From Schnuerera sp. xch1 (GTDB lineage Bacteria; Bacillota; Clostridia; Tissierellales; Tepidimicrobiaceae), in contig NZ_JAIOUP010000003.1 in the NCBI RefSeq assembly GCF_019931165.1, positions 62,001 through 126,000 on the forward strand: 64,000 nucleotides of DNA, given 5' to 3'. Below, one piece after another: positions 53,269 through 62,390 of the stretch. The position numbers were made by a program, and so were the translations under genes. Below the pieces are notes generated by a model. That model had not been told where the DNA came from. It did not search any database and saw only the letters and a program-made list of their open reading frames with translations. Within the stretch, counting starts at the first letter, position 1, and each line of letters opens with the position of its first letter.

Positions 53269-53297
53269 TTGACAAATACCAGAATGGATTATATTCT
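53269..53297 (+). promoter_or_regulatory. galKTE promoter
   Basis: TTGACA (53269-53274), a 17-bp spacer and TATTCT (53292-53297). The first LacI-type operator begins four bases later, over the expected start point. Confidence 0.8.
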
Positions 53298-53300
53298 AAA

Positions 53301-53320
53301 TATAGAAACCGCTTTCTATA
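53301..53320 (+). promoter_or_regulatory. LacI-type operator 1 at the gal start point
   Basis: TATAGAAACCGCTTTCTATA is a near-perfect 20-bp palindrome around a central CG, the LacI/GalR form. It covers the transcription start and would block initiation. Confidence 0.8.
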
Positions 53321-53373
53321 TAAATTATAATATATAATTTTAATTATTCAATATAAAGCTATCTTTTACATAA

Positions 53374-53393
53374 TTAGAAACCGTTTTCTATAA
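53374..53393 (+). promoter_or_regulatory. LacI-type operator 2 in the gal leader
   Basis: TTAGAAACCGTTTTCTATAA, the same core (AGAAACCGnTTTCT) as operator 1, with its centre 72 bp downstream, about seven helical turns. Paired operators suggest DNA looping or a roadblock. Confidence 0.75.
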
Positions 53394-53425
53394 ATAAACC
53401 TTAACAATATTAGGAGGTTAGATAT

Positions 53426-54574
53426 ATGAAACAAGCAAAAGATTTTTTGGAGACATATCCGAAAAAAGATGGATACCAACAATTTTTTTGTCCAGGAAGA
53501 GTTAACCTCATAGGAGAACATATAGATTATAATGGCGGATATGTTCTCCCCTGTGCTTTAGAATTTGGGATATATGGAGTGGCAAAGATAATAGAAGAGG
53601 ATAAACTTATATTGAAAAGTAGAAATATGGAATTAGAGGTTGAAGTTGCTCTCGATGATTTAGAATATAAAGATGAACATGGTTGGGCTAATTATCCAAA
53701 GGGAATTGCAAAGGAATTTATAAATAGAGGATTTAAATTAAAAGGTATGCGGATAAATTACTATGGTAATATACCCGAGGGAGCTGGTTTATCTTCATCA
53801 GCGGCTATGGAGATACTTACCTGTATGATTATAGATAATCTGCATAATTTAAATGTTAATAAATTAGAATGGATTAAATTAAGTCAAAAGGTTGAAAATG
53901 AATACATTGGAGTAAACTGTGGCATAATGGATCAATTTGCTGTATGTATGGGTAAAAAAGATCATGTCATACTATTAGATTGTGATACTTTGAAATATAA
54001 ATATTCTAAAGTAAAAATGGACAAACATAGCTTAGTAATAATTAATAGCAATAAAAAAAGGGAATTATCATCTTCAAAATATAATGAAAGAAGAGATGAG
54101 TGTGAAGAAGGCCTTAGAATTCTTCGAAAGTACAAGGACATTGAAAATCTATGTGATTTAACTTCTTTAGAATTAAAACAATTTATTGATAAGATAGATA
54201 AAGAAAATATAAGAAAAAGAGTTAGGCATGTGATTATGGAAAATGAAAGAGTAATAAACTCTATTAAAGCTTTAGAAAATGAAGACTTACATACCTTTGG
54301 TAAGATGATGAATCAATCTCATGATTCACTAAGGAACGATTATGAAGTAACGGGATATGAATTAGATGTTCTTGTAGATGAAGCTAGAAAATGTGATGGA
54401 GTTCTAGGTTCAAGGATGACAGGAGCTGGATTTGGAGGATGTACGATTACTTTAATAGAAAATCAACACATTGAAAAATTTGAAAAAAGAATTAAGAAGG
54501 TATACAAAGAAAAGACCGGATTAGATGCAGATTTCTATTATTCATTAATAGAAGATGGTGTTAAAAAAATATAG
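53426..54574 (+). CDS. galK: Galactokinase
   Basis: GHMP-family kinase of 382 residues phosphorylating galactose with ATP, first Leloir step. Signature CPGRVNLIGEHIDYNGG (about 22-38), GHMP ATP loop PEGAGLSSSAAME (116-128), catalytic Asp region NCGIMDQFAVCMG, and C-terminal GSRMTGAGFGGCTI. Length is normal. SD TAGGAGG. Controlled by two LacI-type operators. galT follows, its SD inside the end of galK. Confidence 0.95.
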   Translation: MKQAKDFLETYPKKDGYQQFFCPGRVNLIGEHIDYNGGYVLPCALEFGIYGVAKIIEEDKLILKSRNMELEVEVALDDLEYKDEHGWANYPKGIAKEFINRGFKLKGMRINYYGNIPEGAGLSSSAAMEILTCMIIDNLHNLNVNKLEWIKLSQKVENEYIGVNCGIMDQFAVCMGKKDHVILLDCDTLKYKYSKVKMDKHSLVIINSNKKRELSSSKYNERRDECEEGLRILRKYKDIENLCDLTSLELKQFIDKIDKENIRKRVRHVIMENERVINSIKALENEDLHTFGKMMNQSHDSLRNDYEVTGYELDVLVDEARKCDGVLGSRMTGAGFGGCTITLIENQHIEKFEKRIKKVYKEKTGLDADFYYSLIEDGVKKI

Positions 54575-54590
54575 TGAGGGAGTTTGGATT

Positions 54591-56051
54591 ATGAAAAAAA
54601 AGTTAATATCAGCAATCTATTCAATTATAGAAAGTGCTAAGGAAAATAAATTATTAGGAGAATTAGATGATATATCTGCTAAAAATTCATTGTTCCATAT
54701 TTTTCAAATTGAAGATGAAGAATTTGAAATACATAAAAGGATAGATGATATGAGAGCTTTAAAGATACTTTATGAATATAATGATTTAGATCTTCCATTC
54801 GAAAAGTTTGTAAGCAGGATAATGGGAGAAGTTACTCCAAGAAATTCTGAAGTAATAAGCAAGTTTAATCAATTAATGTCTGAAGGAAGAGGTCAAAAAG
54901 CTATAGATTGGTATTACAAATTTTGTCAATATACTAAATATATTAGAATGGATCGTGTAACTAGAAATAAAAAATGGAAATATTCATCAAAATATGGGGA
55001 TATTGAAATAACCATCAATTTATCAAAACCAGAAAAGGACCCAAGGGATATTATAAAATCCGGAAAAGAGCAATCAAATAATTACCCTAAATGCGTATTG
55101 TGTAAAGAAAATGTAGGATATAAAGGTAGACCTGGTTATCCAGAGAGGAGTAATCATAGAATAATACCATTGAAATTAAACGATGAGAAATGGTACTTGC
55201 AATTTTCTCCTTATGTTTACTACAATCAACATCTAATAGTATTATCATATGAACATACTCATATGAATATAGATCATAAGACAATAGAAAGGTTGTTAGA
55301 TTTTGTAGAGATTTTTCCAAAGTTGTTTATAGGTTCCAATGCGGAGCTGCCAATAGTTGGAGGTTCTATATTAAGTCATAATCATTTTCAAGGTGGGAAC
55401 TACACTTTCCCAATTGAAAAGGCTAGGGTATTTGATACTATAGATGAAGATGATTATAAAATAGAGATATTAGATTGGCCAGTAAGTACTATAAGAGTTG
55501 TTTCTAGAGATAGGGAGAAGTTAAAGGAAAAGTCTTTTGAAATAATCAGAAGATGGGATAATTATAAGAATAAAGAATTACAGATAATTCCCTTTACTAA
55601 TAATGAAAAGCATAATACTGTTACATTAATAATGAGAAAGAAGAAAGAAAGATATATTCTTTATATAACGTTTAGAAACAATAGGTGTAATGAGGAATAT
55701 CCATATGGAATATTTCATACTCATGAGGAAAATCATCATATTAAAAAGGAAAATATAGGTCTTATAGAGGTAATGGGATTAGCTATTTTACCTAGAAGAT
55801 TGGATAATGAGTTAGAGGAGATTAAACAAATTTTGCTAGGTAAAAAAAATATTAATAAAGAAGATCCGCATAGAGATTGGATACTTCAACTTAAAGATAA
55901 ATATGATGAGAGAATAGATATAGAGGAAATAGGCAATTTGCTTGAAAATGAAGTGGGAAATGTTTTTGTGAACATTTTGGAGAATTGTGGTGTGTTCAAA
56001 AGAACTGATTATGATGAATTTAAAGAGTTTATAGATGGGTGCATAAAATAA
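54591..56051 (+). CDS. galT: Galactose-1-phosphate uridylyltransferase (class II, GalT)
   Basis: Transfers UMP from UDP-glucose to galactose-1-phosphate. The 486-residue length is the longer, Firmicute class II form, not the 350-residue E. coli type. Landmarks: LPFEKFVSRIMGEVTPRNSEV, KYGDIEITINLSKPEKDP, CVLCKENVGYKGRPGYPERSN, SHNHFQGGNYTFP (the His-rich active-site segment) and the C-terminal ILPRRLDNEL. Start ATG 54591 has GAGGGAG; the longer frame lies in galK. Second gene of the operon. Confidence 0.94.
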   Translation: MKKKLISAIYSIIESAKENKLLGELDDISAKNSLFHIFQIEDEEFEIHKRIDDMRALKILYEYNDLDLPFEKFVSRIMGEVTPRNSEVISKFNQLMSEGRGQKAIDWYYKFCQYTKYIRMDRVTRNKKWKYSSKYGDIEITINLSKPEKDPRDIIKSGKEQSNNYPKCVLCKENVGYKGRPGYPERSNHRIIPLKLNDEKWYLQFSPYVYYNQHLIVLSYEHTHMNIDHKTIERLLDFVEIFPKLFIGSNAELPIVGGSILSHNHFQGGNYTFPIEKARVFDTIDEDDYKIEILDWPVSTIRVVSRDREKLKEKSFEIIRRWDNYKNKELQIIPFTNNEKHNTVTLIMRKKKERYILYITFRNNRCNEEYPYGIFHTHEENHHIKKENIGLIEVMGLAILPRRLDNELEEIKQILLGKKNINKEDPHRDWILQLKDKYDERIDIEEIGNLLENEVGNVFVNILENCGVFKRTDYDEFKEFIDGCIK

Positions 56052-56068
56052 AAATAGGAGGGGATTAG

Positions 56069-57058
56069 GTGACAATACTTGTAACTGGTGGAGCAGGCTA
56101 TATTGGCTCACATGTAGTAAAACAATTACTTGACAATAACGAAGAAGTATTAGTCTTGGATAATCTTGAAACTGGACATAAAGAAGCAGTTTTAGGTGGG
56201 AAATTGCTTATTGGTGATTTAAGAGATAATGAATTTATGATCAATGTTTTTAGAAAGAATGAAATAGAAGGAATAATACATTTTGCTGCAAATTCACTAG
56301 TTGGAGAAAGTATGAAAAATCCATATAAATATTATGAAAATAATGTTTATGGGACTTTATGTCTTTTAAAACAAATGGTTGAGCATAATATAGATAAAAT
56401 AGTATTTTCATCAACAGCAGCAACTTATGGTAATCCAGAGGAGATTCCAATAAAAGAAGATAATCCTACAAATCCAACAAATGTCTATGGGGAAACAAAG
56501 CTTACAATGGAAAGAATGTTTAAATGGTTTAACAGAATTCATGGAATAGATTATATCTCGCTAAGGTATTTTAATGCGGCTGGGGCAGATAAGAGTGGCA
56601 TGATTGGAGAGCGGCATGATCCAGAGACCCATCTCATACCTAATATATTGATGGCTGCAATTAAGAATGAAAGTATAAAGATGTTTGGTGACGATTACCC
56701 AACAAGGGATGGTACATGTATAAGAGATTATATTCATGTAACAGATTTATCTGATGCACATCTGTTAAGTTTTGATTATTTGAGACAGGGAAAAGGTAGT
56801 AATATATTTAATATAGGTAGTCAACAAGGTTATACTGTAAAGGAAGTAATTGAAGCAGCTAAGGTAGTTCTAGATAAGAATATAAGGATTGATGTAGTGT
56901 CTAAAAGGGCAGGTGATCCTGCAATATTGATTGCATCATCTGAGAAGATAAAAAAGGAACTAGAATGGAAACCTAGATATAGTGATATGAGAACAATAAT
57001 ATCAACAGCCTGGAATTTTATGAAAAACCATCATCATAGATATAATAATGAAAGATAG
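56069..57058 (+). CDS. galE: UDP-glucose 4-epimerase
   Basis: SDR-family NAD enzyme interconverting UDP-galactose and UDP-glucose, 329 residues. NAD-binding VTGGAGYIGSHVV near residue 5, DNLETGH, FAANSLVGES, catalytic SSTAATYG and the YxxxK pair in NVYGETKLTMERMF, then RYFNAAGAD. GTG start with GGAGGGG. Last gene of galKTE; no mutarotase gene (galM) follows. Ends at a terminator that overlaps its stop codon. Confidence 0.95.
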   Translation: MTILVTGGAGYIGSHVVKQLLDNNEEVLVLDNLETGHKEAVLGGKLLIGDLRDNEFMINVFRKNEIEGIIHFAANSLVGESMKNPYKYYENNVYGTLCLLKQMVEHNIDKIVFSSTAATYGNPEEIPIKEDNPTNPTNVYGETKLTMERMFKWFNRIHGIDYISLRYFNAAGADKSGMIGERHDPETHLIPNILMAAIKNESIKMFGDDYPTRDGTCIRDYIHVTDLSDAHLLSFDYLRQGKGSNIFNIGSQQGYTVKEVIEAAKVVLDKNIRIDVVSKRAGDPAILIASSEKIKKELEWKPRYSDMRTIISTAWNFMKNHHHRYNNER

Positions 57059-57082
57059 CAATGTAGAATATTGCTATCTTCT
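57052..57082. terminator. Bidirectional terminator after galE
   Basis: AAGATAGCAAT (57052-57062) pairs perfectly with ATTGCTATCTT (57070-57080), loop of seven. The galE stop lies in it. It also lies just beyond the stop of the convergent ABC ATPase gene. Confidence 0.8.
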
Positions 57083-57088
57083 AAATCT

Positions 57089-58579
57089 TTATACTGTCAA
57101 GCAGTAAACGATTTCTTCTTTTGTAGCATCATTTCCATTTAATTCTGCGGTCACTTCACCATTTAATAAAACTAAAATTCTATCACACATCCCCAATATT
57201 TCATCAAGGTCGGAAGAAAACAAAATTATAGAAGAACCATTTATTAATAAATTATTTAATATATTATATATATCATTTTTAGATGCTACATCTATACCCC
57301 TAGTAGGTTCATCTAATATATATATCTTTGCTAAATGCATTATACTTTTAGCAAAAAGGACTTTTTGCTGATTTCCACCACTATAATTAACGATATTATC
57401 TTCAGGATTACCAGGAGATATTCTTAATTTAAAAGTGTAGTTTTTAGCAACTGTTGTCATAATATAATTATCTAATATTAAATTTTTAGAGAATCTTTTT
57501 AGTGAGGACATTGTTAGATTGCTTGTTAAATTTAAATGTTCAAATATAGAATGTTGCATCTTGTTTTCTGGCACTAAAGTAAATCCTTTTGACATGGCTT
57601 CTGAGGGATGGTTTAAGGATATATCTTTACCATCTAAGGCTATTTTTCCAGAATCAGGTTTTATTATTCCGAATAGAGATTCAATCAGTTTATTTTTGCC
57701 TGAGTTAGCATTTCCAATAATTCCAATTATCTCTTGTTTTCTTAAGGTAAAGGATACATTTTTTAATGAATCTTTATAACTTATATTATTAACAGATAAA
57801 ACTTCATTATTATTGTTAAAATGAAGTTTAGGATATTTGTTGATATTTGTTGACTCAGCTATAATTTGAATGATTTTTTCACTATTAAAATCCTTTATAT
57901 TGCCTTTTTTAATTATTGATCCATTTTTAAGAATTACAATTTTATCGCTTATTTTTTTTATTCGATTTATCCTATGAGAAATAAGTATAATTGAGTTCTT
58001 TCTCGACTTTAAAATATTGATAATTTTAAAAAGAATATCATTTTCCACATCTGTCAATGTCGAAGATGGTTCATCAAATATTGTAAATTTTGCATTTGTT
58101 ACATAAGCTTTAATAAAAGATAAAATTTGCTTTTGGGATAAGCCCATATTTTTTACATATTCTTGAGGGTTTAAATCTACGTTAAGTTCTTCAAACAGTT
58201 TTTTGGTTAAATAAAACATATTATTGTAGTCGACATAATGATAAGGTGCATATGTAAATGATATAGAATCAATAAAAATGTTTTCAGCAACAGTTAGATT
58301 ATCAAAGAGACTGATTTCCTGCGGCACATAATAAACACCCTGTCTTTTACCTTCATAAATAGATTTGAATTTTACAGTCTTATTATTAAATTTTACTTCA
58401 CCACTGTCAGGAGATAGAAGTCCACTAATTACTTTCATCAAACTAGATTTGCCAGAACCATTTTCTCCAATAACTGCACAGACTTCTCCAGGATAGAAAT
58501 CAATATTGATGTTAGATAATTTGAATGATTTGGATATCCTTTTATTAATATTTATTAAAGATAAAATGGGAGTACTCAT
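57089..58579 (-). CDS. Orphan sugar ABC transporter ATPase with two nucleotide-binding domains
   Basis: A 496-residue RbsA/MglA-type protein with two ABC modules. First: Walker A VIGENGSGKSSLMK (about 36-49), Walker B TIFDEPSSTLTD, but the signature reads MGLSQKQ where LSxGxQQ is expected. Second: degenerate Walker A GNANSGKN, signature YSGGNQQKV, Walker [13 protein letters not shown]. RbsA-like proteins normally have a degenerate second Walker A, but the altered first signature is less usual. No permease or binding-protein gene is on this strand. It is coupled (ATGA overlap) to the DeoR gene, and faces the monosaccharide importer at 59699. A regulatory or sensing role is a guess. Confidence 0.85.
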   Translation of the reverse strand: MSTPILSLININKRISKSFKLSNINIDFYPGEVCAVIGENGSGKSSLMKVISGLLSPDSGEVKFNNKTVKFKSIYEGKRQGVYYVPQEISLFDNLTVAENIFIDSISFTYAPYHYVDYNNMFYLTKKLFEELNVDLNPQEYVKNMGLSQKQILSFIKAYVTNAKFTIFDEPSSTLTDVENDILFKIINILKSRKNSIILISHRINRIKKISDKIVILKNGSIIKKGNIKDFNSEKIIQIIAESTNINKYPKLHFNNNNEVLSVNNISYKDSLKNVSFTLRKQEIIGIIGNANSGKNKLIESLFGIIKPDSGKIALDGKDISLNHPSEAMSKGFTLVPENKMQHSIFEHLNLTSNLTMSSLKRFSKNLILDNYIMTTVAKNYTFKLRISPGNPEDNIVNYSGGNQQKVLFAKSIMHLAKIYILDEPTRGIDVASKNDIYNILNNLLINGSSIILFSSDLDEILGMCDRILVLLNGEVTAELNGNDATKEEIVYCLTV

Positions 58580-59385
58580 TCTATATTACCCCTTTCAACA
58601 GCAGTTATGGATGTATATAGTTGTATTCTATTATCGAATAAAAATTTTTTATAAAAGTCATCTATATCAGGATTTGTAACTATCTTGTCTGCCATATCTA
58701 TACTGCTTATATTATAAAATGCGGTTTTATTAAAATTGGAACCAAGACAGAGTATTATTTTTTCATTGGAGTTTGGTAGTATACTATTAATTAAGTTTGC
58801 CTTATCCATGTTAGAAACACTTAATCCAGTTTCTATATCGATGCCATCTACTTCTATAAATAGTTTATTAACAAAAAATTTTTGTATGTTCAATGCAGTA
58901 AGAGCTCCGTAGGTGGCTTTAGAATCAAAATCGACATTTCCACCTAAAAGGACAACTTTATTAGATGAGCTAGAAGAAGCTTCAATTGATATTAAAAGAT
59001 CATTTGTCAAAACGGTAATATTCTTTTTTTTGTCTAATTTTTTTGCAATATGATAATTTATAGTTCCATTAGTTAACATGATAATGTCACCATTTTCTAT
59101 TATATGAATTGCAATATTAGCAATCTCATCATATAGAACAGCATATTGAGAATCAACATTTACGATGCTATTATAATCATTATAAACATCTGCTGATTTT
59201 TTTTGTTTTTTTAGTACCGCTCCTCCATGAGTTCTAATTAGAAATCCTTCATCTTCAAGCTTTTCTAAATCTCTTCTAATTGTAACTTCAGAAACATTAA
59301 GCATCTCGCTTAATTCATTTACGAATACTTTCTTTTTTTTATATAGATAATTTTTAATTATTCTTATTCTTTCTATAGCAAACAT
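58576..59385 (-). CDS. DeoR-family transcriptional regulator
   Basis: A 269-residue regulator. N-terminal HTH: RIRIIKNYLYKKKKVFVNEL, NVSEVTIRRDLEKLEDEGFLIRTHGGAVL (about residues 30-58), typical of DeoR. The C-terminal DeoRC sugar-phosphate-sensing domain includes GDIIMLTNGTINYHIA-like and VLTNDLLISIE, LLGGNVDF, and ANLINSILPNSNEKIIL. It is divergent from the monosaccharide importer operon (314-bp gap), so it likely controls that promoter, with a sugar phosphate as effector (inferred). Its stop overlaps the ATPase start by four bases. The SD is GGTGAT. Confidence 0.93.
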   Translation of the reverse strand: MFAIERIRIIKNYLYKKKKVFVNELSEMLNVSEVTIRRDLEKLEDEGFLIRTHGGAVLKKQKKSADVYNDYNSIVNVDSQYAVLYDEIANIAIHIIENGDIIMLTNGTINYHIAKKLDKKKNITVLTNDLLISIEASSSSSNKVVLLGGNVDFDSKATYGALTALNIQKFFVNKLFIEVDGIDIETGLSVSNMDKANLINSILPNSNEKIILCLGSNFNKTAFYNISSIDMADKIVTNPDIDDFYKKFLFDNRIQLYTSITAVERGNIE

Positions 59386-59518
59386 TTTAATTTATCACCA
59401 TTTCTTTTGATATTATTAATATTTATATAAAGTATACATTAAAACTAAACTAACAATCAAGAGAATATAGTTATTATGAAAATAAAAGAAATTAAATGAA
59501 AGAATACAAAGATTAATA

Positions 59519-59547
59519 TTGACTAAAACAAAGGCATATGATACAAT
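59519..59547 (+). promoter_or_regulatory. Promoter of the monosaccharide importer operon
   Basis: TTGACT (59519-59524), a 17-bp spacer and TACAAT (59542-59547). It leaves a leader of about 145 bases before the binding-protein gene. Confidence 0.75.
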
Positions 59548-59585
59548 TCGAAATAAAGGACAAGCAGTAAGACTAGTATATTGCT

Positions 59586-59661
59586 CATTGATTGCTTTCT
59601 TATGATTTTCTTTTTTTAAGGCAATTGGAAAACGATATCATAAACTAAGAAGCAATCAATG
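59586..59661 (+). repeat. Leader hairpin with CcpA-like site in the loop
   Basis: CATTGATTGCTT (59586-59597) pairs with AAGCAATCAATG (59650-59661), and TTATGAT (59600-59606) with ATCATAA (59637-59643). Inside, GGAAAACGATATCA (59627-59640) matches the cre consensus TGWAANCGNTNWCA at 13 of 14 positions. Could be a DNA palindrome for DeoR or an RNA structure. Confidence 0.5.
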
Positions 59662-59698
59662 TTCATATAAAACATAAAATTAGGAGGTATATAAAGTC

Positions 59699-60784
59699 AT
59701 GAAAAAAATGTTGATCATTTTATTGGCTATGGTTATGTCATTATCACTAGTAGCTTGTGGAGGAGATGAAGGGGTAGAAACAGGTGGAGAAGATACAAAA
59801 TTAATAGGTGTAGCAATGCCGACACAATCTGCACCAAGATGGATTGAAGATGGAAACAATATGAAGAATTTACTTGAAGAAAAGGGATATGAAGTAGATC
59901 TTCAGTTTGCAGAAGACATTGTAGAAAATCAAATATCACAAATAGAAAACATGATAACTAAGGAAGTAGACGTATTGATTATAGCATCAATAGATGGTGA
60001 AGCGCTAACAGATGTTCTTTCAAAAGCAGCAGAACAGGGTATACCAGTAATAGCATATGATAGATTATTAATGAACAGTGAACATGTTGACTATTATGCA
60101 ACATTTGATAATTTCCAAGTAGGAGTAGAACAGGGAAATTATATAGTAGATAAGATGGGATTGGAAGATGGTAATGGACCATATAATATTGAACTATTTG
60201 GTGGATCTCCAGATGATAACAATGCTTACTTTTTCTATGACGGAGCAATGTCAGTATTACAACCATACATAGACAATGGACAATTAGTTGTTAAAAGTGG
60301 ACAAATGGGAATGGATGTAGTATCCACACTAAGATGGGATGCAGCAAAAGCACAATCACGTATGGATAACATACTTACAGCCCATTATACTACAGATAAA
60401 GTTGACATAATATTATCACCATATGATCCGATAAGTCTTGGAGTTATATCCTCACTTAAAGGTGTGGGATATGGTACAGAAGATTTACCACTTCCTTTAA
60501 TAACAGGACAAGATGCAGATATACCAGGAGTTAAATCAATAATAGCACGAGAGCAAACTCAAACAATATTTAAGGATACTAGGGAGCTTGCAAAGGTAGC
60601 AGTTGAAATGTGTGATGCAGTACTAACTGGCGAAGAAGCACCTGTAAATGATACTGAAACCTACGACAATGGAGTTAAAGTAGTTCCTTCTTATTTATTA
60701 GCCCCAGTGTCAGTAGATATTGATAACTATAGAGAGGTATTAATTGATAGTGGATACTATACAGAAGAAGATTTAGGATTATAG
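59699..60784 (+). CDS. chvE: Monosaccharide ABC transporter substrate-binding lipoprotein (ChvE-type)
   Basis: A 361-residue lipoprotein with signal peptide (1-19, LSLVAC) and a type I periplasmic-binding fold: [89 protein letters not shown] and [18 protein letters not shown]. These are features of ChvE, the binding protein of multiple-monosaccharide importers (galactose, arabinose, glucose, xylose). It is encoded first of the operon and followed by a 14-bp stem that may keep its mRNA abundant. SD TAGGAGG. Sugar not certain; araB downstream suggests arabinose. Confidence 0.94.
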   Translation: MKKMLIILLAMVMSLSLVACGGDEGVETGGEDTKLIGVAMPTQSAPRWIEDGNNMKNLLEEKGYEVDLQFAEDIVENQISQIENMITKEVDVLIIASIDGEALTDVLSKAAEQGIPVIAYDRLLMNSEHVDYYATFDNFQVGVEQGNYIVDKMGLEDGNGPYNIELFGGSPDDNNAYFFYDGAMSVLQPYIDNGQLVVKSGQMGMDVVSTLRWDAAKAQSRMDNILTAHYTTDKVDIILSPYDPISLGVISSLKGVGYGTEDLPLPLITGQDADIPGVKSIIAREQTQTIFKDTRELAKVAVEMCDAVLTGEEAPVNDTETYDNGVKVVPSYLLAPVSVDIDNYREVLIDSGYYTEEDLGL

Positions 60785-60788
60785 ATAA

Positions 60789-60824
60789 AAATTTGGTGGT
60801 AGTCTTTTGGCTACCACCAAATTT
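60789..60824 (+). repeat. Intercistronic stem-loop
   Basis: AAATTTGGTGGTAG (60789-60802) and CTACCACCAAATTT (60811-60824) form a 14-bp perfect stem with an 8-base loop. There is no T run, so it is more likely to protect the chvE 3' end or act as a partial terminator than to stop transcription fully. Confidence 0.8.
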
Positions 60825-60845
60825 CTAAATAGAGAGGTGGTAGAG

Positions 60846-62390
60846 ATGTCAGAAATAATATTGAAAATGAAAAATATCACCAAAGAGTTTTATGGAATAA
60901 AAGCGCTAGACAATGTAAATTTAGAGGTTAAAAAAGGCGAAATACATGCATTAGTAGGAGAAAATGGAGCTGGAAAGTCTACATTAATGAATGTATTAAG
61001 TGGAGTATATACATATGGAACTTATGCAGGTGATATATTATATGAGGGAAAAGAGTGCAAGTTTACGAGTATAAAGGATAGTGAAAAGTTGGGAATAGTA
61101 ATTATACACCAGGAGTTGACATTAAGTCCATATTTGTCAGCAGCAGAAAATGTTTTTTTAGGAAACGAGCAAGCAAAAAATGGAATTATAGATTGGGAAA
61201 AAACCACCACTGAAGCAAGAAAACTGTTTAAGAAAGTTGGATTGGATGAAGATCCTGATGCTATTGCAAATACATTAGGAGTTGGAAAGCAACAACTTAT
61301 AGAAATAGCTAAGGCGTTATCAAAGAATGTAAAACTTTTAATACTTGATGAACCAACAGCAGCCTTAAATGAGGATGATAGTGAGAAATTATTAAATCTA
61401 CTCTTAGAATTTAAAAAAGCAGGTATAACATCAATTCTAATATCTCATAAACTGAAAGAAGTATCTAAAGTCTCCGATAGAATAACCATATTGAGGGATG
61501 GTGCTACAATAGAAACTTTAAATAATGATAAAAACTTAAGTGAAGATAAAATCATTAAAAGTATGGTAGGAAGAGATATAGTGGATTATTATCCTAAACG
61601 GAAACATAAAATAGGAGATATATTTTTTGAAATTAAAGGATGGAATGTATCTGATGTCGCAGATGAAAGTAAAAAGATTATAGACGATGTAAATATCAAT
61701 GTTAGAAAAGGAGAAGTTGTTGGAATTTCTGGTCTGATGGGAGCTGGTAGGACAGAACTTGCAATGAGTATATTTGGGCAATCATTTGGAAAAAAGTTAT
61801 CAGGGAAGGTTTTAAAAAATAATAAAGAGCTAAAATTAAATTCAATAAGTCAGGCTATAGATAACGGTATAGCTTATGTTACAGAAGACAGAAAGAACTA
61901 TGGATTAGTATTAATAGATAGTGTAAAAAACAATGTAAGTTTACCGAATTTAGAAAAAATAAGTAAAAATTCTGTTATAAATGAAAATGAAGAAATCAAG
62001 ATTGCTGAAAAATATAAAAGCAATTTTAATATAAGATCTAGAGATATACTCCAAAACACAGGGGATTTAAGTGGTGGAAATCAACAAAAAGTAGTTTTAA
62101 GTAAATGGATATTCTCAGATCCAGATTTATTAATATTAGACGAACCCACTAGAGGAATAGATGTTGGGGCTAAAAGAGAAATATATACAATAATTAATGG
62201 GCTAGCAGAAGAAGGCAAATCAATACTTATGATATCATCTGAGCTTCCAGAATTACTTGAAATGTGTGATAGGCTTTATGTTATGAATAAAGGACGAATA
62301 GTAGGAGAGCTCAGCAAAGAAGAAGCTACTGCAGAAAGTGTAATGAAATGTATTATGAAGGATAACAAGGAGGCAGAATATGGTGGATAA
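60846..62390 (+). CDS. mmsA: Monosaccharide ABC transporter ATP-binding protein (MmsA/GguA-type)
   Basis: A 514-residue ATPase with two nucleotide-binding domains. First: Walker [15 protein letters not shown], signature [15 protein letters not shown], Walker [12 protein letters not shown]. Second: degenerate [12 protein letters not shown] (Arg replaces Lys, typical of the family) and [31 protein letters not shown]. Start ATG 60846 has AGAGGTGG; the longer frame covers the stem-loop and is rejected. Couples to the MmsB permease, whose ATG lies 11 bases inside this gene. Energises uptake with ChvE and MmsB. Confidence 0.95.
   Translation: MSEIILKMKNITKEFYGIKALDNVNLEVKKGEIHALVGENGAGKSTLMNVLSGVYTYGTYAGDILYEGKECKFTSIKDSEKLGIVIIHQELTLSPYLSAAENVFLGNEQAKNGIIDWEKTTTEARKLFKKVGLDEDPDAIANTLGVGKQQLIEIAKALSKNVKLLILDEPTAALNEDDSEKLLNLLLEFKKAGITSILISHKLKEVSKVSDRITILRDGATIETLNNDKNLSEDKIIKSMVGRDIVDYYPKRKHKIGDIFFEIKGWNVSDVADESKKIIDDVNINVRKGEVVGISGLMGAGRTELAMSIFGQSFGKKLSGKVLKNNKELKLNSISQAIDNGIAYVTEDRKNYGLVLIDSVKNNVSLPNLEKISKNSVINENEEIKIAEKYKSNFNIRSRDILQNTGDLSGGNQQKVVLSKWIFSDPDLLILDEPTRGIDVGAKREIYTIINGLAEEGKSILMISSELPELLEMCDRLYVMNKGRIVGELSKEEATAESVMKCIMKDNKEAEYGG

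Larger units (their letters stand above)
59386..59698. promoter_or_regulatory. Divergent control region between DeoR and importer genes
   Basis: This 313-bp gap has no gene. It holds the importer promoter (59519-59547), an imperfect hairpin with two paired segments (59586-59606 with 59637-59661), and a CcpA-like site (59627-59640) in its loop. Start side of the DeoR gene (AT-rich, 59386-59500) shows no site I can name. Confidence 0.6.

Noticed and set aside
57089-58579. ATPase called a pseudogene because of altered motifs
   Set aside because: Reading frame is full length, the first Walker A and both Walker B motifs are present, and a degenerate second Walker A is normal for the RbsA family.
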